Under the pieces are notes generated by a model that was not told where the DNA came from, made no database searches, and saw only the letters and a list, made by a program, of their open reading frames with translations. Shown piece after piece: positions 20,397 through 30,786 of a stretch of 64,000 nt of DNA (its first letter is position 1; every line of letters begins with the position of its first letter). A program made the position numbers and the translations under genes. This DNA is from Spirochaetia bacterium. Lineage in GTDB: Bacteria > Spirochaetota > Leptospiria > Turneriellales > JAOUOS01. The stretch is taken from NCBI GenBank assembly GCA_029880285.1, contig JAOUOS010000009.1, forward strand, positions 44,696 to 108,695. Direction: 5' to 3'.

Positions 20397-21159
20397 GCTG
20401 TAATTTATTTAATATTCCACACGCAAAACGAGCGGCTCCAAAGCCGTTATCAATATTTACAACTGTAACCGAAGCACATGAATTTAACATCGTTAAAAGA
20501 GCAGAAATTCCTTTAAAATTCGCTCCATAGCCAATGCTTGTGGGTACGGCAATAACAGGAGTATCTGTTATGCCAGCGATAACTGAAGGTAAAGCGCCTT
20601 CCATACCGGCAACAGCTATTATAATGCTTGAATTTAATAAATCGGTGTGATAATTTAGAAGCCTGTGCATACCCGCTACACCTACATCAAAAATTTTTTT
20701 TACTTCTGCTCCCAAACACTCTGCTGTAAAAGCGGCTTCTTCGGCAACGGGAATATCGGCGGTACCCGCCGTAATAACCGTTATTATGCCATTTATTTTT
20801 TTAGGGTTCTTTATTTTAAAAAATGCCGCCTTTGCATCTTTATTATAAATAAAATTTTTTAATAATTGTTTATTTAAACTTTTTTTAATACTTAAACTTT
20901 TTATTTCATTTAATCTGGTAACTAAAACGTTTTGATTATTTTTTATTATTTTATTTATAATGCTTATAATATCACTTGATTTCTTTTTATAACCTAAAAC
21001 AACTTCGGCAAAACCTGTTCTAACTGAACGATGATGATCTATATGAGCAATATCAATATTTTCAAATGGTAACATTTTCAATTTATTAACAGCATCTGAT
21101 ACTGATATTTTATTTTCGCTTAATTTTGTTAGCAGTTTTTTAATATCTTCAGAATCCAT
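20389..21159 (-). CDS. larB: LarB-type AIR-carboxylase-domain protein
   Basis: LarB carboxylates and hydrolyses nicotinic acid adenine dinucleotide in nickel-pincer cofactor synthesis. The N-terminal part holds the family-specific ARLD-like segment (HRSVRTGFAEVVLGYKK). The PurE-like C-terminal domain shows TAGTADIPVAEEAAFTA, DVGVAGMHRLL, AVAGMEGALPSVIAG, VPTSIGYG and NIDNGFGAARFA. It has 256 residues, as usual. larA, larC and larE are not in the window. It is the second gene after the iron-ADH-like gene, with a 2-base gap. Confidence 0.92.
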   Translation of the reverse strand: MDSEDIKKLLTKLSENKISVSDAVNKLKMLPFENIDIAHIDHHRSVRTGFAEVVLGYKKKSSDIISIINKIIKNNQNVLVTRLNEIKSLSIKKSLNKQLLKNFIYNKDAKAAFFKIKNPKKINGIITVITAGTADIPVAEEAAFTAECLGAEVKKIFDVGVAGMHRLLNYHTDLLNSSIIIAVAGMEGALPSVIAGITDTPVIAVPTSIGYGANFKGISALLTMLNSCASVTVVNIDNGFGAARFACGILNKLQPK

Positions 21160-21161
21160 TT

Positions 21162-22319
21162 TTAAAACGCTGAAAGAAGAATTGATTCTATTTCATTTTT
21201 ATTTAGAAAACGCGGCGAATTAGAAATCTGCGGCAATAGCAAAGCAGTCTCGGCTATTTCAGAAATAGACTGTTTCGTTATGTCAAATTCTGAAAGTCTC
21301 GAGGGCAAATTTATATCCACAAATAGCTTTCTTACACCCTCAACAGCTTTAATAGCGGCTTCAATAACAGAAATTTCAGAAACATCTTCCTGAAGACTTC
21401 TTGCTATATTTAAATATTTACCTGGAGAATTTGTTAAAAAATATTCCATAACATGAGGCAATACCAAAGAAATAGCATAATGAAAATCAATTTGAGCCTC
21501 TGTGTTTAAAGCCATTGCTATTGCCCATGAAGCGCCCACGGGAGCACCGCAAATAGAAGCGCCAATCATAGCAGAATTCCACATCATAACTTCAGCAAGT
21601 TTTTGATTTTTAGGATCGTTATAAAATAAAATAATATTTTTCTTTAAACTTTCAATCGCTTTATGTGAAAATGTTGTGGTAATAGGATTCGCTAACTTAG
21701 AAAGCGTCGTTTCAATTGCGTAAGATAGTAATGCTCCCCCTATTCTTGACGCTCTGTCTGAGGTAATATAAGAGCTTACAAGAGGATCATAAAAAACAGC
21801 TTTGGGATAAAGCATTTCATGTTCAAAGTATTTTCTTCTGCCGGTTTTTGCGTCAACCAAAGAAAAACCGGGATTCATTTCTTCTCCCATAGAAGGCTCA
21901 ATGGGTACTGTTATAACCGGTAAAGCGTTTATTTTGGGTATAAAATCGTTATCCATTAAATCTGAGGCAAAAAAGCTGTTTGGCGCTAAAAGAGCAACAG
22001 CTTTCGCCGTATTAAATGTATCAATAGAACCAAACGCCACTATAATATCAGCGTGACTTTTTTTCGCGAAATATGTTGCCGAATCAATTTGTTCGGTATC
22101 AGGATCGGCTATTAAATCTTCATAAACAATACACCCGTCTTTAATATCTGATAAAACAGATTTTAATTCTTCAAGTTTTTCGTTAGTATGGTTTTCTTTT
22201 CGAATGTTTATTAAAAGAGCCCTGCCGCCAAAATTTCTTATGAATTTGCCAATATTTAATAAGCAATTATTTTCAAAATGAATACGAGTAGGTAACGTGA
22301 AATGAACCCAATTTTCCAC
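21162..22319 (-). CDS. Iron-containing alcohol dehydrogenase-like protein, metal ligands apparently lost
   Basis: The fold is that of group III alcohol dehydrogenases: an N-terminal Rossmann-like part with AFGSIDTFNTAKAVALL in the place of the NAD-binding GGGS motif, and a helical C-terminal part with LVLPHVMEY. Aligned by eye with E. coli FucO, the Asp and His in DALTHAIE become GALLSYAIE, and the His of AHPLG becomes Met in IAMALN. Only one histidine, in DFHYA, may remain near the fourth ligand. It may therefore be a non-enzymatic or altered relative. The start is GTG at 22319. It sits directly upstream of larB. Confidence 0.8.
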   Translation of the reverse strand: MENWVHFTLPTRIHFENNCLLNIGKFIRNFGGRALLINIRKENHTNEKLEELKSVLSDIKDGCIVYEDLIADPDTEQIDSATYFAKKSHADIIVAFGSIDTFNTAKAVALLAPNSFFASDLMDNDFIPKINALPVITVPIEPSMGEEMNPGFSLVDAKTGRRKYFEHEMLYPKAVFYDPLVSSYITSDRASRIGGALLSYAIETTLSKLANPITTTFSHKAIESLKKNIILFYNDPKNQKLAEVMMWNSAMIGASICGAPVGASWAIAMALNTEAQIDFHYAISLVLPHVMEYFLTNSPGKYLNIARSLQEDVSEISVIEAAIKAVEGVRKLFVDINLPSRLSEFDITKQSISEIAETALLLPQISNSPRFLNKNEIESILLSAF

Positions 22320-22346
22320 TCGTGTTTAGACTATCTTATAAAAAAT

Positions 22347-22640
22347 TTATCTTAAAAAAGAACTTGCTATTTTCTCAGCTACTTTTTCAAGTATCTCATT
22401 ATCAATAGTATCGTACTTGCCGTCTGCTAATTTTTGTTTAATTTCTTTTATTTTTTCTTGTCTTACGTCAGACGTTTTTTTAACAGATTCACTTGATTTC
22501 GCGAATTCCTGTGCTTTTACGGCTTCACTTGAAATATTAACAGAATCTGATCCGCTTTTTTCTACAGATGTATTTTTAGGCACCTGAGGCTTTTCTGAAC
22601 GAAGAATTTTACCAATATTACCTATTTTATCTATTACCAT
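22347..22640 (-). CDS. flgM: Anti-sigma-28 factor FlgM-like
   Basis: A 97-residue protein whose last 45 residues fit FlgM: VRQEKIKEIKQKLADGKYD, then a closing helix pair ILEKVAEKIASSFLR. The N-terminal half is polar and probably disordered, also as in FlgM. A strong AAAGGAGA stands 6 bases before the ATG. FlgM holds sigma-28 (FliA) inactive until the flagellar hook is complete. The two flaB genes lie 7 kb away. It follows rsmI by 67 bases on the same strand. Confidence 0.85.
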   Translation of the reverse strand: MVIDKIGNIGKILRSEKPQVPKNTSVEKSGSDSVNISSEAVKAQEFAKSSESVKKTSDVRQEKIKEIKQKLADGKYDTIDNEILEKVAEKIASSFLR

Positions 22641-22707
22641 ATTGTTCTCCTTTGTTATTTATAAGATAATCTATTTTTAATATTATCGGCAAAAAGATTG
22701 AAATAAA

Positions 22708-23409
22708 TTAACATTTTCTCTTATTTGCCTGAATAATAAATTCCCCTTTTTTATTTTCTGCCCATAATATTGCTTTATCAAGATATCCCCAAAAAAATTC
22801 TTCATTTTTTTTTGTTATCTCTCTGCCTATAAATACTTCTAAATTACCCCATGCCTCAAGTATTGAAGCTAATAATTTTTTTATTCTATGCACCGATTCA
22901 AAAAAAACCACAGCACCATGATAATTTGAAAAACTGTTTAAGAAATTCAAGCGTTTTTTTTCTTTTGGAGTTATAAATCCCAAAAATAAAAACGGTGATA
23001 CCGGCAAAGGCGATACGCTTAAAAACGCAGTTACCGAAGACGCTCCGGGTATTGATACTACTAAAATACCATTTTCATGGCATTTTCGAACTATATTATA
23101 CCCCGGATCAGATATTCTAGGCGTACCCGCGTCAGAAACAAGCGCTACAGATTTGTCCTCTTTTATTAACTTTACAATACCTTCGGCTGATTTTATTTCA
23201 TTATAAGAATGATAGGTAATAATTTTCGCATTTATTTTTAAACCGCAAAAATTAATCCATGTTTTAAATTTTCTTGTGTCTTCCGCTGCAATTACATCTA
23301 CTAGTGACAATATATTTCGGGCTCTTTGAGTTATATCTTCGGCATTACCTATAGGAAGAGCTGCAACATATAAGCCCGGTTCAAGAGAACTATTTGTTCC
23401 GCTTAACAT
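22708..23409 (-). CDS. rsmI: 16S rRNA (cytidine1402-2'-O)-methyltransferase
   Basis: This enzyme methylates the ribose of C1402 of 16S rRNA in the decoding site. Visible motifs are GLYVAALPIGNAEDITQRA, DVIAAEDTRKFKTW, ALVSDAGTPRISDPG and VVSIPGASSVTAFLSVSPL. The ATG at 23409 is preferred over an in-frame codon 10 residues earlier, and it still overlaps the upstream gene by 20 bases. The 233-residue length is short; many RsmI proteins have about 280 residues and a C-terminal domain that is reduced here. Confidence 0.93.
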   Translation of the reverse strand: MLSGTNSSLEPGLYVAALPIGNAEDITQRARNILSLVDVIAAEDTRKFKTWINFCGLKINAKIITYHSYNEIKSAEGIVKLIKEDKSVALVSDAGTPRISDPGYNIVRKCHENGILVVSIPGASSVTAFLSVSPLPVSPFLFLGFITPKEKKRLNFLNSFSNYHGAVVFFESVHRIKKLLASILEAWGNLEVFIGREITKKNEEFFWGYLDKAILWAENKKGEFIIQANKRKC

Positions 23410-24628
23410 TATAAATTTGACCGTTATTTTCAACGGCAAATTTTCTCATTGCCGTAAAAGAAGGTTCATACTGATTACGCGGATTCCATATTATCCATCC
23501 ATCGCCTTTAGCATCCCTAACTGCTTCTATTTGACTTTTTATATATTCATCCATTGTCAGTTTAGATGAATCTATTTTCATATCAAAACCCTGAATATAA
23601 GCCACAATTCTTGTATTTGAGAGCCTTTGCTTTGAATTTAGTACCCCTTCTTTAACAGTTCCATAAGGATTGCTTATTCTAGCGGGATCGTTTGTATAAT
23701 GCGATGGATAAACCATTGGATATAATGTATCCATATACACAGCAAAATTTTCAAGTTTTTGTCCAATATGATCGTGAGTATTTAAAGTAATTCTACCGAA
23801 AACGTCGGCTGATAATAATATGCCTAATTCATTTGCTTTTTGTTTTGCCATTTTTAGAATAGAGCTTATAACATCGTATTTGTATTTTAAGGGTAAAGAT
23901 AATAGTTCAGGAATATCGGCATACCTAATATAATCAAGCTGAACTTCTTGAAATCCCTGTATCGCGCTGTCTTCTATCAGCTGAACGATATGTTTTATAT
24001 AATTTAAATCGGGAGTTTTCTTTTTTAATCCCCCTTCAAATACGACTACACGCGCAACAGGAAAAATTCCGGCTTTTTTCACTAAATCTATATTTTCTTT
24101 TGGAATCATTTTCTTTTGCACATCTATAACAAAAGTATTTAAATCATTTTCTTTTGCTTTATTAATAAAAGTTTTTAATTTTTCAGCAGAAAGTCCCGTA
24201 AAATTATGCAGATATATACCCTTTGTATATTTTGGTAATGGAACGTATAAGTTTTTCTCAATAACGACTTTTGCTTTACTGCTTTTATAATTGTCATTTT
24301 TTTCAAGATAATCTAAAAATGAACTCTTTTTCAGGGTATTTTTTACTTCAGAAACTTCTTGTGGATTATCTTCTCTTAAATTAGAGTTCATTACAATGTT
24401 AATTTCTTCTTCTTGTTCAATTTTTTCATTACTTTCAATTTTATTATTATTGTTTTTGAAATCAGTTTCATATGTATTTGTATAATCAATTATCACCTGG
24501 GCATTCACAGAATCATTAAAAGTCTCCGGTTGAACTAATTGAAACGAATAAAAACACCCCATACCGCTATAAAGACTTAATGTCCCTACGATTAAGAAAA
24601 AAGACTGAAATAGTTTCATCCTTTTCAC
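23390..24628 (-). CDS. DUF4015 putative glycoside hydrolase, exported
   Basis: An N-terminal hydrophobic segment (about residues 8-25) ends near a cysteine in GMGCFYSF and could be a signal or lipoprotein anchor. A polar linker follows to about residue 130. The rest resembles the DUF4015 putative glycosyl hydrolase barrel: GIYLHNFTGL, TFVIDVQKKMIP, VARVVVFEGGL, GFQEVQLDYIRYAD, LSADVFGRI, YPMVYPSHY and WIIWNPRNQYEP. Acidic residues in QLDYIRYAD and ADVF are candidates for catalysis. The family's substrate is not established. It overlaps rsmI by 20 bases. Confidence 0.82.
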   Translation of the reverse strand: MKRMKLFQSFFLIVGTLSLYSGMGCFYSFQLVQPETFNDSVNAQVIIDYTNTYETDFKNNNNKIESNEKIEQEEEINIVMNSNLREDNPQEVSEVKNTLKKSSFLDYLEKNDNYKSSKAKVVIEKNLYVPLPKYTKGIYLHNFTGLSAEKLKTFINKAKENDLNTFVIDVQKKMIPKENIDLVKKAGIFPVARVVVFEGGLKKKTPDLNYIKHIVQLIEDSAIQGFQEVQLDYIRYADIPELLSLPLKYKYDVISSILKMAKQKANELGILLSADVFGRITLNTHDHIGQKLENFAVYMDTLYPMVYPSHYTNDPARISNPYGTVKEGVLNSKQRLSNTRIVAYIQGFDMKIDSSKLTMDEYIKSQIEAVRDAKGDGWIIWNPRNQYEPSFTAMRKFAVENNGQIYNVKRNK

Positions 24629-24823
24629 TATCGGAAATCTTTATATTTACTTAATTATTTTCTTTACACAAAAAGATTAAAAATAAAATTTTTCTTGTAA
24701 AAATATTTTAATAAAAATTTGGTTAACTTTTTTGAATAATATAATATATTAAATGCAGGGTATATATCGGTTTACAGCATGCCTCAAAATATAAAAGTTG
24801 CTTATAATTAAGGATGGCAAACA

Positions 24824-26800
24824 GTGAATAAAGGTTATAAAAATATTGCTCTAGTATTATTAATACTAATTTTAAGTATATTATTTTGGCAAATGGCTCA
24901 ACAGCGCCCAAATATTAAAAATATACCCTACTCAGAGTTTTTACGATTAGTAGAAGAAAAACATATACCAACCTCATTAGATGAACCATTAATTATTCAG
25001 CCAAATCTAATAAACGGCTATTACCACAATGAAAAAAATGAAAAAATTAAATTCCAAACATATATCGCTCATGAAGATCCTAAACTATTAGAGTTTTTGC
25101 GAAATAATAAACTACAGTATTTTAAAGGACAACCTCAGGAAGAAAGTTTCTTTTGGCGTACTTTGCTTACATTTTTACCTTGGATTTTTATTCTGGGTAT
25201 AATATGGTTTATGATGATGCGTCAAATTCAATCGACTGGCAATAGAGCTTTAAGCTTTGGACGTTCAAAAGCAAAGCTAAATCCCGATATGAAAAATAAA
25301 ACAACTTTTAAAGATGTCGCTGGAATAAGTGAAGCCAAAGAAGAACTTGAAGAAGTTGTTGAATTCTTAAAAGAACCCAAAAAATTTAGTGAGATAGGGG
25401 CTAAAATACCAAAAGGAGTACTTCTTGTAGGCCCTCCGGGAACCGGTAAAACACTTCTTGCTAAAGCCATCGCGGGAGAAGCAGGGGTGCCATTCTTTTC
25501 AATTTCAGGTTCTGATTTTGTAGAAATGTTTGTAGGCGTAGGTGCCAGCAGAGTAAGAGATCTATTCGGTCAGGCGAAAAAAAACCAGCCTTGTATTGTC
25601 TTTATTGATGAAATTGACGCAGTGGGTAGGCTTCGCGGCGCTGGTTTAGGCGGCGGGCATGATGAAAGAGAACAGACATTAAATCAACTTCTTGTAGAAA
25701 TGGATGGTTTTGAAGAAAATGAAGGAATTATTCTTGTGGCGGCAACAAACCGTCCTGATGTATTAGACCCCGCTCTTTTAAGACCGGGACGATTTGACAG
25801 ACAAGTGGTAGTAGATACACCTGATATAACCGGTAGAATTGATATCTTAAAAATACATACAAGAAAAATTCCTCTGGATACTGAAATTGATTTGAGAAAA
25901 GTAGCCAGAGGTACACCGGGTTTTACCGGCGCAGATTTAGCAAACTTAGCAAACGAAGCGGCGCTTTTAGCAGCCAGACGCGGCAAAAAAAAGGTAGAAC
26001 AAATAGATATGGAAGACGCCCGCGATAAAGTTTTAATGGGCCCCGAAAGAAGATCCTTCTTTATAAGCGAAAAAGAAAAAGAAATTATTGCCTATCATGA
26101 AGGTGGGCATGCGCTTGTGAGTATATACTTAGAAAATGCTGAACCAATACATAAAGTAACAATAGTTCCCAGAGGCAGGGCTTTAGGTATTACACAGCAG
26201 CTGCCCGAAGAAGAAAAACATATGCGATCCAAAAAATTCTGGATTGATGAAATTACTGTTTTATTAGGCGGCAGACTAGCTGAAGAATTAGCCTTTAATG
26301 ACAGCACAACAGGAGCTTCAAACGACATAGAGCGCGCTACAACTATAGCTAGAAGAATGGTTTCTGAATGGGGTATGTCTTCAAAACTAGGCCCTATTAA
26401 TTTAAGCGGCGGCGAGAGCGGTTCGGTTTTTTTAGGCAGAGACTATACAAGACATGCTGATCACTCTGATGAATATGCCCGTCTGGTTGATGAAGAAGTA
26501 AAACGAATTATTGATGACTCTTTCAATAATGGCAAGGCTTTCTTAAAAAAATATAAAAAAGCTTTAGAGGCTATTGCTAAAAATCTTCTTGAAAATGAAA
26601 CAATCTCAGGAGATGAACTTATTAATATTGCCTTAAAGCATGGCGTACCTGTAACAAAAAAGAAAAAAGAAGCGGTATTAGCTAAAAAGAAAGAACCCAC
26701 AAATAAAGATAACAGTAATTCAACACAAAAAAAAATAAAGGCTAAAACATCGCAAAAAAACAAAAAAATAATTGGCAATTTGGGACCTCAGCCTGTGTAA
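24824..26800 (+). CDS. ftsH: ATP-dependent zinc metalloprotease FtsH
   Basis: A membrane-bound AAA protease that removes misassembled membrane proteins and regulators. Layout: transmembrane helix 1 (about 7-23), periplasmic part, helix 2 (about 110-130), AAA domain with Walker A GPPGTGKT near residue 204, [12 protein letters not shown] and the SRH region [17 protein letters not shown], then the protease domain with HEGGH at residues 425-429. The common motif is HEAGH; the Ala-to-Gly change leaves the zinc ligands intact. The C-terminal tail of about 45 residues is Lys-rich. The start is GTG, preceded by AAGGATGG. Confidence 0.97.
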   Translation: MNKGYKNIALVLLILILSILFWQMAQQRPNIKNIPYSEFLRLVEEKHIPTSLDEPLIIQPNLINGYYHNEKNEKIKFQTYIAHEDPKLLEFLRNNKLQYFKGQPQEESFFWRTLLTFLPWIFILGIIWFMMMRQIQSTGNRALSFGRSKAKLNPDMKNKTTFKDVAGISEAKEELEEVVEFLKEPKKFSEIGAKIPKGVLLVGPPGTGKTLLAKAIAGEAGVPFFSISGSDFVEMFVGVGASRVRDLFGQAKKNQPCIVFIDEIDAVGRLRGAGLGGGHDEREQTLNQLLVEMDGFEENEGIILVAATNRPDVLDPALLRPGRFDRQVVVDTPDITGRIDILKIHTRKIPLDTEIDLRKVARGTPGFTGADLANLANEAALLAARRGKKKVEQIDMEDARDKVLMGPERRSFFISEKEKEIIAYHEGGHALVSIYLENAEPIHKVTIVPRGRALGITQQLPEEEKHMRSKKFWIDEITVLLGGRLAEELAFNDSTTGASNDIERATTIARRMVSEWGMSSKLGPINLSGGESGSVFLGRDYTRHADHSDEYARLVDEEVKRIIDDSFNNGKAFLKKYKKALEAIAKNLLENETISGDELINIALKHGVPVTKKKKEAVLAKKKEPTNKDNSNSTQKKIKAKTSQKNKKIIGNLGPQPV

Positions 26801-26803
26801 ATA

Positions 26804-27733
26804 ATGCTATCAAATATCCCATCGACTGTCATATATATTTTTTTAGACGGTATTGGGATAGGCACTTCAAATAAAGAAATAAATCCGCTGGCAAGATATA
26901 AAACTTATTTTTTATCTGTTTTAGGCGGCAAGAGCTCTTTTTCTCCTCCCGGCAACCTTATAACGACAGACGCTCACATGGGCGTAAAAGGGATTCCTCA
27001 GTCGGCAACGGGCCAAACAGCGCTTTTTACGGGTATTAACGCCGCAAAAGTTATGAAACGTCATATAAACGGATTCCCCACCTTCTCTTTGCGCCCCTAT
27101 CTAAAAAAACACTCTATCTTAAAAAAGTTTATTGAAAATAATTATAAAGGTACACTTATTAATTCATATTCTTCTAAATATTTAACTAAAATAAAAATGC
27201 CTAGAGGTGAACGTTTTATGTCTGCTACTACAATGATTCAAAAAGGAAGCGGACTCCCCTTTTTTACCATTGAAGATTATTTAGAGGGTAAATGTTTGTA
27301 TATGGATATAACTAACTGGTTTTTGAAACAACAAGGCTTAAATATTAACCTTGTAAAACCTAAAACAGCGGGAAGAAAGCTTGTCTCTTTATCTAAAAAT
27401 TATAATTTAATTATTTATGAATATTTTTTTACTGATAAAGCAGGACATGACGGAAGTTTTGTAGACGCTAAAAAAATAATATCGCATCTAGAAGGATTTT
27501 TTGAGGGAATATGGGAAGAAATAGACACTGAAAATAGTCTCATTATAATAACATCAGATCATGGCAACTTTGAAGATTTTTCTTATTTAAATCATACTGA
27601 AAATCCTGTGGCTACAATTTTCTACGGCAAAGGAAGTGAGTACTTACAGAAAATAAAGTATATTTATGATATTCCACGTTTAATATTAAAAATGTTCAAT
27701 ATTAATTTTTCAGAAAAAAATCTCATAGATTAA
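26804..27733 (+). CDS. Alkaline-phosphatase-superfamily metalloenzyme (phosphomutase-like)
   Basis: The metal-binding plan of phosphoglycerate mutase/phosphopentomutase-type enzymes is visible. FLDGIGIG at the start carries the first Asp, SATGQTALFTGINA the probable Ser/Thr nucleophile, and DKAGHDG, SDHGNFED and HTENPV the further Asp and His ligands. At 309 residues it is shorter than cofactor-independent phosphoglycerate mutase (about 510), so a plain glycolytic mutase is unlikely. Substrate unknown. It begins 3 bases after ftsH. Confidence 0.8.
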   Translation: MLSNIPSTVIYIFLDGIGIGTSNKEINPLARYKTYFLSVLGGKSSFSPPGNLITTDAHMGVKGIPQSATGQTALFTGINAAKVMKRHINGFPTFSLRPYLKKHSILKKFIENNYKGTLINSYSSKYLTKIKMPRGERFMSATTMIQKGSGLPFFTIEDYLEGKCLYMDITNWFLKQQGLNINLVKPKTAGRKLVSLSKNYNLIIYEYFFTDKAGHDGSFVDAKKIISHLEGFFEGIWEEIDTENSLIIITSDHGNFEDFSYLNHTENPVATIFYGKGSEYLQKIKYIYDIPRLILKMFNINFSEKNLID

Positions 27734-27749
27734 ATTGTTTTAATTTTTT

Positions 27750-29765
27750 TTACGGTTTCACAAAAACTCTAAAAGGCGTATCAGGAAATTCAATAAAATA
27801 ATCGGTTACTATATTTTTATTTTTTTCTTCATTTGTACGTTTAATTAAAATAAATTTAATTTCATTTTTTAATAGTTTAGCAAATTCATTATTTTCAATA
27901 TTTCTTAGAATTTTTAAAGATTTATCAGTTTCTCCGTTAAAGTACAAGTAATGGCTGTACCAATATAAAGAAAAAGCTTCAAGTTCAGACGACGGCTCTT
28001 CTTTTATAATATCTTTAAGAAATAACCAGTCTTTCTCTTTAAGTCCCTCGGGATATTTTAATAAATTTAAACATAACGACCATATATTATCAGAGTGCTT
28101 AAAGTACTTTAGTAAGAATAAAAGATAAACGGCTTTACTGCCATTTTTTGCAGGGCTTTGAAGGTAAATTTCCAGCAAATTCTCACTTTGTTTCCCCTGT
28201 TTGGTTTTTAAGCTCCATGCTGTTTGATAAAATATTTTTTCTTTCTTTAAACTCTCAGCGAAATCTGTTTCTAGTTCATTTTGTATTGAATCCCATTTAT
28301 CCTGATACATTAAAGCCGTAAAATAAAGCTCGCTACTGTCTTGGTAATTTAAAGTTTTAAATATATTTTCCGCTTCTCTATATTTTTTTAATCGTAAATA
28401 TATTTTACCTAAAAAATACTCTGCTTCTGTTGCATAAATGAAATTTGAATTCAAAACTGCTGCTTTCATCAAAAACATTGCTTTATCTGTACTTTTTATG
28501 TCATATAAATAAAAGCTTTTTGCCAACAGGTATGTTTGATTTATATTTAATTTATTTTTATTTTCTAATAATGATATTATTAAATCATGTCTATTTAAAG
28601 AATCCGCTGAAAAAATAATTGCGTCATATCTTTCAGGTAAATTGAGTGCAACGCATTCTCTTATTTCAGGTAGAATATTTTCAATTTTATCCCATGCCAA
28701 TTGCTCATTAATTGCTCTCTCACATAGTTCCTGGTTTTCTTTTTCTAAAAGCTTCAATCCATTCCAGTAATCTTTTTTATTCCCCTGCCTAAAATAATCA
28801 TTATATAATGACTGGTATCTATATATTGATAAATTAGCTTCTAAGTAATACTTTTCTAACAAATACGCGGCTTTTATAAAATTTTGTGCCGACATTTCAT
28901 AAAATATTTCTTTATCATGCAAAGGATATCCTTTTGAAATAGCATCTTTTATGGCTTTAATTGCTTTTTTCATATCACCATTTTCAAAATAAAAAGACGC
29001 TATTAAATCATAACCTATTTGACCAAACTTTTCTAAAGTCATTAATGTATTTACGGCAACATCTTTTTTATTTTGGTTCCAAAGAATTGAAGCCTTAAGC
29101 AATAATGCCTTATAATTTTGAGTTTCACTAATAAGCTCATCTAAAAGAATTAATGCTTTTTCATCTTTTTTATGAGTTATATAATATTTTGCCCATAATA
29201 ATTTTGAATCTTTTTTATAATTCGTATTTATGTTAATTATTTCTGCAAAAGTTTTTTCATCACTGTTAGCGGCAACAACTGATAATTGCTGCTCATTAAA
29301 TATGATAGGGTTTTTCTTATACAAAACAAGAAATAATTGAATTTGATTCTTAGATAAAAGAAGTGGCTGTAAACGCGTAGAAAGAGTCAAAGCGTCATCG
29401 TTAGCAAGAATATAATTTATAAACTCTTCAAGAGGAATCTCTGTTTCGCCAAGGCTATAGATATCTAAAAGCCTGCTAGCTGCTCTTATCGCTCTGCTTT
29501 TTTCTTGTTTTAACAGTTTCGCGAAATAAAAAGCAGACAATTTATATTCTTTGATTTGAAATAAACACTCACCATATATTAAAGTCTCTACTTCATCTAA
29601 GTTTCGCTTTTCAGTTATCTCACTTAGTTTTTGAGAACATGATAAAAAATTTGATCTTTGATAATGCTCTAAATATGTAGATTGTTCAGCATAAATATTT
29701 AAATATGATAATATTAAATATATGTTTATTAAAATAAATAATTTATATTTTAAAATATTATACAT
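27750..29765 (-). CDS. Exported TPR-repeat protein
   Basis: A 671-residue protein with an N-terminal signal-like helix (residues 8-26, ending NIYAEQ) followed by about ten or more TPR-like helix pairs, for example IYGECLFQIKEYKLSAFYF, LIASFYFENGDMKKAIKAI and AEYFLGKIYLRLKKYREAENIF. The arrangement resembles the helical solenoid of soluble lytic transglycosylases, but no C-terminal lysozyme-like catalytic domain is present. It probably acts in the periplasm. Two hairpins separate it from flaB1 upstream. Confidence 0.8.
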   Translation of the reverse strand: MYNILKYKLFILINIYLILSYLNIYAEQSTYLEHYQRSNFLSCSQKLSEITEKRNLDEVETLIYGECLFQIKEYKLSAFYFAKLLKQEKSRAIRAASRLLDIYSLGETEIPLEEFINYILANDDALTLSTRLQPLLLSKNQIQLFLVLYKKNPIIFNEQQLSVVAANSDEKTFAEIININTNYKKDSKLLWAKYYITHKKDEKALILLDELISETQNYKALLLKASILWNQNKKDVAVNTLMTLEKFGQIGYDLIASFYFENGDMKKAIKAIKDAISKGYPLHDKEIFYEMSAQNFIKAAYLLEKYYLEANLSIYRYQSLYNDYFRQGNKKDYWNGLKLLEKENQELCERAINEQLAWDKIENILPEIRECVALNLPERYDAIIFSADSLNRHDLIISLLENKNKLNINQTYLLAKSFYLYDIKSTDKAMFLMKAAVLNSNFIYATEAEYFLGKIYLRLKKYREAENIFKTLNYQDSSELYFTALMYQDKWDSIQNELETDFAESLKKEKIFYQTAWSLKTKQGKQSENLLEIYLQSPAKNGSKAVYLLFLLKYFKHSDNIWSLCLNLLKYPEGLKEKDWLFLKDIIKEEPSSELEAFSLYWYSHYLYFNGETDKSLKILRNIENNEFAKLLKNEIKFILIKRTNEEKNKNIVTDYFIEFPDTPFRVFVKP

Positions 29766-29785
29766 GAATATGAATATATAAAAAA

Positions 29786-29815
29786 GGCAGAAAAAAGAAA
29801 ATTCTTTTTTCTGCC
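29786..29815 (-). terminator. Intrinsic terminator after flaB1
   Basis: A near-perfect inverted repeat (ggcagaaaaaagaa and its complement, 14 positions each) with a tiny central loop, followed on the minus strand by a run of T. It lies about 75 bases downstream of the flaB1 stop and just before the start of the next minus-strand gene. Confidence 0.8.
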
Positions 29816-29829
29816 AATGGTGCGTACAA

Positions 29830-29853
29830 AGAAACTCTATAACTAGAGTTTCT
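29830..29853. other. Second hairpin downstream of flaB1
   Basis: The 9-base arms agaaactct and agagtttct surround a 6-base loop. It sits between the flaB1 stop and the terminator and could stabilise the 3' end of the flagellin message. No T-run follows it directly. Confidence 0.5.
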
Positions 29854-29891
29854 AATTTAGTTTCAAGGGATAAATCTTAAAGGGCGACTTA

Positions 29892-30734
29892 TCACTGCAG
29901 CAAACTCATTACTGCCTGCGGTTTAATGTTAGCCTGAGCCAGCATCGCCATACCACTCTGAATGAGAATTTGATTTCTGCTGAATTTAACCATTTCTTCG
30001 GCTATATCAGCATCCCTTATTCTCGATTCACTGGCTTGAACATTTTCATAGGCACTCATCAAACCTTTAGCAGCGATTTCTAATCTTGTGTAGTATGCTC
30101 CTAAATCGGCCCTTTGCTTGGCGATTTTCCCTAAAGCTTCATCTACAATCCCAATCGTATCGTTCGCGTTTCCTACTGTAGACACAGTGACAGATTTTCC
30201 TGCCGAGAAAAGCCCAAAAGCTTGAGCTGTCATGGTACCAATATACGCTCTTTCTCTTTGGTGAGCATTTGGTCCCATGTGAAACCAGATGGATCTTATC
30301 TTGCTTTCTCTGGCAAAATGCCCAAGAAAAAGTTTAAACCGGTTAAACTCAGCCTGAGAGGCTACTCTATCGACCTCGTCTACAAGCTGTGAAACTTCAA
30401 CCTGCATTAACAAGCGGTCATCTTCTGAATAGATGCCGTTTGCTGCCTGCACAGAAATTTCACGGATTCTCTGCAAAACATTCGCGATTTGATCGAGATA
30501 TCCGTCTGCCGTCTGAATGAAACTCATTCCATCCTCTGTGTTTCTTTCTGCCTGTCTCAACCCTCGTATCTGGGTTCTCAATTTTTCAGAAACCGCTAAC
30601 CCTGAGGCGTCATCTCCCGCTTTTGTGATTCTTTCACCTGAAGAGATACGCGCCATTGTTTTGCCCACTTCCCAGTCATTGAACTTCAATACCCGGTGCG
30701 CATTAATAGCGGACATATTGTGGTTGATAATCAT
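29892..30734 (-). CDS. flaB: Periplasmic flagellin FlaB (copy 1)
   Basis: Core filament protein of the spirochaete periplasmic flagellum. The ATG at 30734 is fixed by AAAGGAG 7 bases upstream and by the family N-terminus [19 protein letters not shown]. Conserved D0/D1 helices frame a short centre: [37 protein letters not shown], then at the C-terminus [20 protein letters not shown]. It has 280 residues with no outer domains, as usual for FlaB. GC content is visibly higher than in the neighbours, as in flaB2, consistent with high expression. Its leader carries an unusual structure (30787-30858). Confidence 0.96.
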   Translation of the reverse strand: MIINHNMSAINAHRVLKFNDWEVGKTMARISSGERITKAGDDASGLAVSEKLRTQIRGLRQAERNTEDGMSFIQTADGYLDQIANVLQRIREISVQAANGIYSEDDRLLMQVEVSQLVDEVDRVASQAEFNRFKLFLGHFARESKIRSIWFHMGPNAHQRERAYIGTMTAQAFGLFSAGKSVTVSTVGNANDTIGIVDEALGKIAKQRADLGAYYTRLEIAAKGLMSAYENVQASESRIRDADIAEEMVKFSRNQILIQSGMAMLAQANIKPQAVMSLLQ

Positions 30735-30786
30735 CAGACACTCCTTTGTCTTAAATTTGAACGTCTTCATGTTTCAAATAAAAACA

